The notes under the pieces: generated by a model
The model's database searches: none
Seen by the model: the letters and a program-made list of their open reading frames with translations, nothing else
Told to the model about the DNA's origin: nothing
Assembly: GCA_020726505.1 (NCBI GenBank)
Contig: JAHLEZ010000007.1
Location: 2,604,001 to 2,668,000, forward strand
Length of the DNA: 64,000 nucleotides
Direction: 5' to 3'
Origin: Leptodontidium sp. MPI-SDFR-AT-0119
Lineage: Eukaryota > Ascomycota > Leotiomycetes > Helotiales > Leptodontidiaceae
Shown here: one piece after another, positions 56,630 through 64,000 of the stretch
Numbering within the stretch: the stretch's first letter is position 1
How the letters are laid out: every line of letters begins with the position of its first letter
Translations under genes and position numbers: made by a program

Positions 56630-57053
56630 TTCGATAACGGTTCGTCTGAGAAGGTGTAATCATCTTGTATTGGACACTACGTTGAGAATATGACGAGCAA
56701 AGAATGAAACCACAGCTGTAATTGAAGCTTGTATTGAGGCCCAAGGAGTAGGTGCAGCAGCTAAAAGTGGAGGAATGAGAACAAGAGTCTATGTTTCAGC
56801 AACAACTAGACTGAAGTAAGGTCTGGAACTGGGATTTCTTAACTTGGTAATGAGATTGTTGCCTCGAGCAACAGCTAGAAAACAATAACGGATTACGCCG
56901 GAAGACTGACAAGTGATGCATATGTTTACAAAACCGGCCGAAATCGGTTATGTGTGCTTGGATTTTGAAATGCGACAAAAAAGGATAATCCTTACCTACA
57001 CCCACAGTAAAGATTTACAACCGTGTAGTAAACAAATCACACCAAAATCCCAC
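56630..57053. other. Intergenic, convergent
   Basis: Shared 3' flank of the membrane protein gene (plus) and the MFS gene (minus). Nothing else seen. Confidence 0.5.
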
Positions 57054-59081
57054 TTACTTCGCAATCATCGCCTTGCCATTCTCTACATTCCCAATCTCCT
57101 TCTCATCTTTAGCTTTCAATCTCTCCCTCCTCTCTCTCCTCCACCCCTCTCCATAAAGCCACTCCAAAACCAACAACGGACTGGTCCCCATCGTCACCGC
57201 CGCAAAAATCAAAAACGTAACCCCTGCCCCGACCCCATCGATAACAATCTGAACTACCGCCACACCAACTGCACCCACAGAACAGCGCATCAGATTATTA
57301 ACCGCAGTCGCAGAAGCCGACGCTCCGGGGTACAAATCAATAACTAGTGCACTATTGAACGAGAAGACAGCCGTGGCTGTATAAGCGATGAAAAATTGGA
57401 GCATCAGTGGTATGGCGATACGATCTAGGTTGAGGGAGAAGCCGTATCCCGCAGTTGCTGCGATAAAGATCAAGACGTTCCACCAGATATTCCTCAACCT
57501 AGATTTCTCGATGGGGAAGTCGACGAGATCTTTCTTGTTTAACTTCGTGTCTTCTGGGATATTTCTAGACGTGCGGTACTGGGATTCGATAACGTGATAA
57601 TCATGATCCATGAGATAGCCCGTTAGATAAGAGCCAGCAACACAGCCAGCGCCGTTAGGTAGGAAGGCCAAACCGATTTGGAGGTCGTTGAGGTGGAAAC
57701 GAGATTGGAAGAGGGAAGTTGTGCTGGATGTTACCATGCTCCATACCGTGTAAACGATGCTACCGAAGAACAAGGTGATAAAGACGTCTTTCTCGAAGAG
57801 GAATTTTAGTGGTGCGACGATGTCCGAAAGAGTGACCTTCTTTTTAGGAGTAGGGTCACGGTCAATCAAAGCATCGGATGGCGGGGAGAACGTGTAGATG
57901 AGCGGTCGATGGATTCCGGCCAGGCGCAAGGTGCCGTTGCCGGCGATGGAGCGCAGGGTTTCGGGAAGGAGGAGGAGAATTAAAAGAAGGGCGACAGAGC
58001 CGAGGCCGAAGAGGAACCAGAATATCGAGCGGAAGCCAAGAAACTGAGTGATAATCCCACCAAAGACAGGGCCAATTGATTGACCCATCATTCGGACTAT
58101 TGAATTAGTGACAACTCGTGCCCGACGTAGAAGGTAACCACTCACTACCGCCAAAGACACCAATAAGCCCCCCGCGTTCACGAGCAGTTGTAATGTCTCC
58201 AATCACTCCAGCACCTAAGCGTTGTCAGCCTCTGGTCCAAAGCTGAAGTAGAGCTAACCTACCAACTGAGATTGTCGCAGCACTTCCGGCTGCTTGAATG
58301 CCTCGAAAGACCATCAATGCTGCAAAGCTATTGCTGAATCCTAGCCCAACGTTCGCGAGGAGATACACGGCGAACGTACCTATAATTACGTCAATCCTAT
58401 TTTCAAGAACTCTTACAAGATTACTGACAGATGAACGTGATGCGCCTCCCTTGGGTGTCTGATAAAGGACCCCAAAATGATGGAGCGAGCCCTTGGACCA
58501 CCATATAGACCGTGATAGTAAGACTGATGAGTGATATGCTCGTTTTGAGGTCCTGGATGTATTAGGAAGTTGTTGGATCATCAGTATATATTTTGACGAA
58601 CCGTAGCAATCTGGCCGAGGGCAGGGAAGTATATGTTGCTTGAGAGTGGAGAGAATAAGCCAGCAAGGGAGACGATATAGACAAGTTGCTTCTTCTTCGC
58701 AAGGGTGAATACGTGGTAAGGCGGCTCAGGTAGTGCTTTGTCTAGGCTATACGAACTGCTCGCCGATGATCTGACATAGTCTGGCCGAGAGCTGGTGTCT
58801 TCAAAGTCTTCGCCATCTCGCTCCGCTATCCGTGACCAACTGCCCCGAGGGCTCTCGAAGTTGTTGAAATCGGCGAAGACTAGAATGCTTTGCCTGTCCC
58901 ACGCCCTCGATGGGATGCGGGATTTTCTTGCCATTACCCACCCATCATGGACCCTAGTCCTGATATCTTGACGTCGCACCTGCTCTGGGTCCATCGGTGT
59001 TGGCTCTTCAGGGAGTGCATTGGTTAACGATGAGAGGGTCGCAGCATGAGAAGCTGGAGGCGGTCGAGGAATAGATCCCAT
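57054..59081 (-). CDS. DHA1-type major facilitator superfamily transporter
   Basis: Five exons fit in phase: 59081-58602, 58552-58429, 58379-58263, 58214-58146 and 58096-57054, giving 610 residues. The introns are 48-50 nt, with donors such as GTAGGT and GTGAGT. A hydrophilic N-terminus of about 130 residues precedes the first membrane helix (LVYIVSLAGLFSPLSSNIYF). Motif A appears as GPLSDTQGRR, and FRGIQAAGSAATISVG and GQSIGPVFGG are the motif-C-like helix 4-5 region. A cytoplasmic central loop (about SPPSDALIDRDPTPKKKV) separates the six-helix halves. The layout matches fungal drug:H+ antiporter-1 (QDR/CYHR-like) carriers of the plasma membrane. Substrate unknown. No biosynthetic cluster is adjacent. 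Confidence 0.9.
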
Positions 59082-60174
59082 GGTGGACGATATTGGCGAG
59101 CCTTAAGACGACAAGCCGCAGAAGGTAAATCAAGACTTGGATTATGAGATGTAGTAAGGATAGTTCGAATGATTTGAGTCGCCCAGCGTACTCTGCTGAT
59201 CTGAAAAGTGTTTGAGATTGGGATAATATACGAACAAGAAAGCTGTAGAAGTCTTGAGGGCTCGGATATTTTATGAAGAGTTGGTATTGTTAGCTTTGAA
59301 GTATAACCTGCCCCAAGGTGATTGACTCGCCGATCAACAGAGATAAAATTAGAAGTGAGCGAATTCGGACAATGTAATCACAGAATGACATTCTAGCTAG
59401 AGCAAATCCTGCCATAGAGATATTGGCGACCCTCATGTCTGAGGTTCAAGACTCATATCTCTAACGATGTGATGTTCCACGACTTCTGAACCCTGGTTTT
59501 GTTAGAATCTTGGATCTCCAATGAAAAAGGACAAATGACAGTTAAGCTGGCACAGATATACTTTCGTGCGGGGCGAAGATACCTGCCAGAACCCTCAAAA
59601 TAGACGTATGCTCGAAAAAGCGCTGGTCACTTGGCTTGGCAGTTTGACCCGGTCCGGATATTCGGTCGCCCCTGAGCAAGTGAAGTGTGATGACTTCGGT
59701 GTTGCGAGACCTAAGGAAGGTTTGGAGTTTTGGAAAACAATGCAAAACATTGCATCCCCTAGTGGTGACATCGCGGTCGTCGTTCTATGGACTACTCAAG
59801 CCACCCGAGCTGATCGACGTTGGGATGACGCGGAGACGCTAGGAGCCGAGAACTATCGAGAACTAGCTCTCGAGAAAAACGAGTCTGGTAACGAGTCGGT
59901 GGTTTCTGCGCGCTTCGATAAAGCTTGAAACGAAACTCGCTTCAGCCGAAATATGATACCCGAACGTCGCAGGGCTTGGCAGTGACCATGAAGATGCTTC
60001 CGATTGGCTGTTAGGCTACGATGTTCATCACGTCCAAAGACTTGTCTACCGTGACAGATAACCCACATTTTCCTTATGAACTCGCACAGAACTCTAGTTC
60101 GGCTAGGCCATCTTATTGTTATGTTTCTGTCTTGATTAAGGCGCTCACCATTTCGTTCTTTTCTTACCGCTGAC
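59082..60174. other. Intergenic
   Basis: Promoter of the MFS gene on the left and of the secreted protein gene on the right. The plus frame 59566-59928 (120 codons) has no recognised domain, so I do not call it. Confidence 0.45.
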
Positions 60175-61455
60175 ATGTCTTTCTCTACGCGATGGCCCGG
60201 CGCTGTTACTCTACTTACTTATCTTCTCTATCTGTGTAATTATGTCAAAGCACAGAACGAGACAGAGAAGCTGCCAACCTTTGGGGATAAGATCCAGATC
60301 TTAGGTGCTGTAAGACATCTCTCCTATCAGGCTTATATTTATATATCTTCTAACAAGTACAGATGGAGAGAACAGATCAAGACTTTCAAGATGGCCTAGC
60401 ACTGGATCTCTTCTCGCCTAAAAATCGCACCCTGATTGTGAAGCAAAACACCGCACCCCTCGGCGCGCAATTCGTAACCGGCACCACTGGAGAGCCTTTT
60501 GTCGCCTTGTCTAACTACTCGTACATAATTCAGATGAACGAGACAGCTAACGACCTTATCGCTAAGATCGAGGTCCCATACGACCCAGAAATGCTTAATG
60601 CCATGGGAATCCAAGAAGCCAACACCTACGTCGCGACCCTTGCATCGGACAAAATGAGCTGGGTAGTCGACGACTCAACACGGAATGTCCACCGGAGCGA
60701 GAACAATACGAGGATCATCAAAATGACGTCTCTCGATGGAGAGTACTTGCTCGTGGGGAGAAAAACTGTTGACACGTCCAATATATTTGTCCAGTACGGC
60801 CAAGGGGCTACTCGAACGGTAAATTTGACAGGGGGGGTTGGCATCCAGGAAGCAGAGTTCGTTGATGGTTTTCGATTCTCTATACAGGCTAGTAAGGCCT
60901 TGACGATGAATGTAGACCTCAAACATGGAATTGATGGTACGACCTTGCCTGCGGGTACGCAGTCTTTGAACTCGTTTATGTGGATAGTAAATACCAGCAA
61001 CCCAAGTGTGAAGGTGGAGGCGCAGATGCTCGTACCTTGTAAGTCTTCTTCAGAATGAAATTTTGTACTTTGGCTGATTTGAAGTCAATCGCAATATGCT
61101 AGTTGCTCTAAGACCAGCAGGGTCGTCGCCGTCAACTATGTTGACTGTTGCAAAGAGAGCTCTGAATGCGAGTAGTGGCCAGTTCACGCCTGTTCATAAA
61201 GATGCCCAATTTGTGCGAGAGCTTCCGGAGGATAGAATACAGATTCCTGGCATGATGGAGCTAGATGGACAATACATCATCTTGGTCACTGATCCTAAGG
61301 CCGTTGGCGGCAGTAAGTACAGATTTACGCTCACCTAATTTATTGAAACAGGGCTAACAAATTGTTTATTATTAGGTCCGGTACAAACGTCATCAACAAC
61401 AGCCAGCGGGAGCAAACCTGCCACCGCATCTTGGGTGAAGCGAACGCAATACTGA
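60175..61455 (+). CDS. Secreted, heavily N-glycosylated protein of unknown function
   Basis: Four exons, 60175-60309, 60363-61038, 61085-61312 and 61376-61455, are in phase with GTAAG(A/T) donors and give 372 residues. A signal peptide (WPGAVTLLTYLLYLCNYVKA) leads into a mature protein rich in N-glycosylation sites (NET, NRT, NYS, NETA, NNT, NLT). The body is beta-rich with few Cys (for example FVALSNYSYIIQM, VNLTGGVGIQ). The last exon is Ser/Thr-rich and ends without a hydrophobic tail, so no GPI anchor is seen with this model; an alternative last splice could change that. I recognise no enzyme motif. Cell wall or extracellular location is likely. Confidence 0.75.
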
Positions 61456-61928
61456 ATTCGAACCGATTGGTGATGTGTAAAGGACATCTACGGCAGCGAA
61501 CTCCGGACAAGTTCAGCCAGCGAGATAGTGGGGGGGGAACGTAAGGGCCCGGATGAGAGGAGAAACAATGATAGCCAAGATGAAAAGAAGGCCGGTTCGG
61601 TCCAAGAGATAGGAAGTAGCGTTAATAAATGCAAACATCTTTTTTTCTACATTTGGAATTCGAAGGCGTGGGTGCAATACATGTAACTACTAGCTTAGGA
61701 GTAGTAACCACATTGATCCATTAATTTCTCTGGCTGATGTACACTAGAATAATGGCAGTCATCTCCAATGCGACCAGCTATTTTACCCCCATGTTGCCAT
61801 AGCGCCGCTCCGCCCGTCATCTCGGACGCCGTTTACTTTCCATGCTCCGCTCAGCTATCCCATGATATAAGGAAGTTCGATGTGACCGTACGTCCAACAT
61901 TAACGCCAAATCCAACTTAAACTGCGCC
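61456..61928. other. Intergenic, convergent
   Basis: 3' flanks of the secreted protein gene and the PAP2 gene. Nothing recognised. Confidence 0.5.
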
Positions 61929-63167
61929 CTAGCTACTTCCAATACCCACGTTGCTACTCACCAGTCTCGCCTGCCGTCCATCCTCCAATTCCATATCACC
62001 CATTGGTGTTCCCCTATGAGCTCCGTGCTCTCCTTGTATCCGACATAATTCCCTACTCCAACACCCGCCCAGAAACTCCTGTCCTTGCTTCGTGGACCCC
62101 AGGACCAGCCTGCGGATAGGGAGATGGTAGTATCGGAAGGCAAAGATGGCAGAGACTGTTCCTAGAAAATACCCAAAAAGTATGTCGAACCCATGGTGTC
62201 TGAAATCAGTGAATCGAGTCGATGATATATAGATCGAGGCGAACCTTGGGATAACAGCAAATACCAGAAGGTAGACAGGAGGAGCTGCAGCCTGATTTCG
62301 TGCGGCAATGATAGCGCCGTTATGACCTGGAGGCTGGAATGTGTCTTCCGATGGCGAGCGGGCGTTCTCTGGGGTGACACTGACTTCCGGTTCTCTCTCT
62401 TCGGCGCGCGAAGGGAAGGCAGAGAGTCGAAATATGTCTTGACTATAGGAATTTAGTGCTAGGGGGGGGGATTGCGAGTGAGGAGGAGTACTTTGCTGCA
62501 GCGGATGGCCGGGTGCGAGCTTAGAGGCGATGAATAAACTGAGATATACTAATCCAGCGGCAGAGAATGAGGAGTGACCGCTTGGAAAACTCCTGAACCC
62601 GTCATCGAGGATCGACTTGTCCGGATTCTTGCAGATCGCGGCAGAGAAAAGATTGAAACCCTCTTGAGCGTTGGAAAACTCACCAACGATATATTGGCTG
62701 CTGTTAGCGAGGTCGGGTTGGCATCTCGAGAGGAGATCTGGTCCAGGCTTTCCGAATATGTTTTTCATTCCCTGTGTGATAAGAAATGATGCGGCGAGAG
62801 CAAGTGCGAGTCCAAGCCATCCCGTATGCCATTCCCAGAGTTTCCGTCTCCATATAAGCACTTTGGGTGTCGATTTTGGTACAGTTGGGCCAGGGATAAG
62901 GAAAATCGTGATGGCCAAGATGACTGCTGCCGGAGCCACGAGGCCGCAGATTGCCAGTACAGCTGTTGATATCTTCTCCTTGTGGACATATGGGAAGCTG
63001 ATCTCGGGGTTGTTGAGCGCGAATGGTCTTTTGTTCGGTGTGACCAAGGAGAGGAGAGCACCGACAGCTGCTGCGGCAATTAGGATAACCCAGTCGAAAA
63101 CCTATGAAAGGACCCATGCAAGAGAAATTCTACCCCCATTTCCACGAGATTTCGTACTGTGCCGCAT
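61929..63167 (-). CDS. PAP2/lipid phosphate phosphatase family protein
   Basis: The long frame (from 63101, VFDWVILIAAAAVGALLS, to the stop at 61929) encodes several membrane helices and the three phosphatase signatures. C1 appears as KNIFGKPGPDLLSRC, C2 as FRSFPSGHSSFSAAG, and C3 as STRFTDFRHHGFD. Family role: dephosphorylation of phosphatidate, diacylglycerol pyrophosphate or related lipids in ER, Golgi or vacuole membranes. Between C2 and C3 lies an unusually long hydrophilic loop (about 90 residues). In C1 the usual RP pair is GP, so the conserved Arg is missing. An ATG at 63167 is in frame (MRHSTKSRGNGG) but a TAG at 63102-63104 separates it from the rest; the true first exon is unresolved or the gene is damaged. 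Confidence 0.8.
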
Positions 63168-63168
63168 T

Positions 63169-63273
63169 GTGAAAGAGAAGAATGTTATGGTAGGTTTCTC
63201 CAACAGGTAACAACATCAAAAGTGAAGAGAAGAACGTTATAGTTGGTTTCTCCAAGAGGCAACAACATCAACA
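63169..63273. repeat. Tandem duplication of about 52 bp upstream of the PAP2 gene
   Basis: 63169-63221 and 63222-63273 are near-identical (both contain GGTTTCTCCAA and AACAACATCA). They lie directly before the likely PAP2 start on the minus strand, so in its leader or promoter. Confidence 0.85.
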
Positions 63274-64000
63274 GTGGCCCAAGAATTGAGAGCCTGTGGT
63301 CGTTAAATTGCACTGAAAGTGGGACGAGGGCTGTGTCAGCAGTCATTCTAGCCCTTATTCATTGGCTCTACCAAGAAGTTTTCTAAACTTAAATGGGAAA
63401 TGACACACGCGAGTGACACTCATCGCGAATCTTACTCGTACGAATTTCACCTACTAATTGTTTCAGCAGCTCAAGAGAGTAATTGAGGCATCATTCCCGG
63501 AATCAGAGCCACAGAGACGTACGTGTTCCAAACGATAAACAGGGCCCGCGAACTTGCAATGAGGTAGTTGTTCTTGCCTATTGATCCCCCACCACCAGCT
63601 ACTTTGCAGTAATCTGGGTCAATATCCGGGGCGGTGTTGGATTCATGTAGAGTCAATATTTGCTTACTAGAAGTCTTCTCTTCCTTCGATAGCTTAAAGT
63701 TCCGATTTGTATGTTGTTAATCATGCTCAGCATTCCACTTCATTTCCTGGTCTCGTTTGTTGAGCTTTTTCTTTTACCTTTTACAGAGTGATCTTAAGGT
63801 TTGCAAAGATGCACCCACACGACAGCGAACACAAAAGATAAGGACAGTATCAAATAATGCCTTACTATCTGCGTCTAGGTGCCCGAGACAAAGTTCGAAC
63901 CAATGTCCTTTTGTATATGATCTAGGGGCAGATATCTGAGAAGGGAGGGGCCTAGGAACGGCAAGAGTAGGAATGTATCAGTAGAGATGACCACATACGG
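63274..64000. other. No gene recognised
   Basis: Short frames only. Presumed upstream region of the PAP2 gene. Confidence 0.45.

Noticed and set aside
59566..59928. 120-residue gene
   Set aside because: No domain, no signal peptide and no splice partner; likely chance.

Overview
The window comes from a filamentous ascomycete (Pezizomycotina). The genes carry short introns of about 45-130 nt with GTNNGT donors and CTAAC/CTGAC-type branch sites. The protein families are fungus-specific: a Zn2Cys6/fungal_trans regulator, HET and STAND/NACHT-ankyrin proteins, Tad1-like LINE proteins and a Crypton-type recombinase. I cannot name the species.

Layout. 1-8 kb is ordinary gene space: a glutathione S-transferase, a damaged NTF2/SnoaL-like gene, a Zn2Cys6 transcription factor whose zinc cluster is completed by a 25-nt micro-exon, and, divergent from it, a SnoaL-like protein gene. 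8-17 kb is decayed accessory DNA: three broken fungal-family genes, a decayed pogo/Fot1-type transposon with clear terminal inverted repeats, and a small element bounded by an inverted repeat. 17.6-26.1 kb is a GC-rich Crypton-like tyrosine-recombinase gene split by a near full-length Tad1-like LINE. The LINE has a 14-bp target duplication and a (TAA)n tail, and the Crypton frame is continuous across the insertion.

27-45 kb is a self/non-self-type accessory block. It holds a HeLo-like/NACHT/ankyrin protein, a broken PD-(D/E)XK-like gene (DUF7924-type), a HET-NACHT-ankyrin protein and a broken F-box gene. Interspersed are a truncated NRPS C-A fragment (itself hit by a 905-bp hAT-type non-autonomous element with an 8-bp target duplication), a kinase-like fragment and a Tc1-like fragment. 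47-50 kb carries degenerate duplicated segments without convincing genes. 50-64 kb returns toward ordinary gene space: an APH/kinase-like protein, a 211-bp hAT-type MITE with a perfect 8-bp duplication, a membrane protein, a DHA1-type MFS transporter, a secreted glycoprotein and a PAP2 phosphatase.

Two themes tie the window together. First, nearly every broken gene carries in-frame stops that are one C-to-T step from CAG, CAA or CGA, mostly in CpA context; this fits repeat-induced point mutation (RIP) or similar deamination (inference). Second, the two ankyrin-bearing STAND proteins have 99-bp repeat units that are nearly identical at the DNA level, as expected for rapidly remodelled recognition domains. 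I did not find a wholly unfamiliar gene system. The most distinctive structures are the LINE-in-Crypton nest, the micro-exon zinc cluster and the NLR/HET/nuclease-like cluster.
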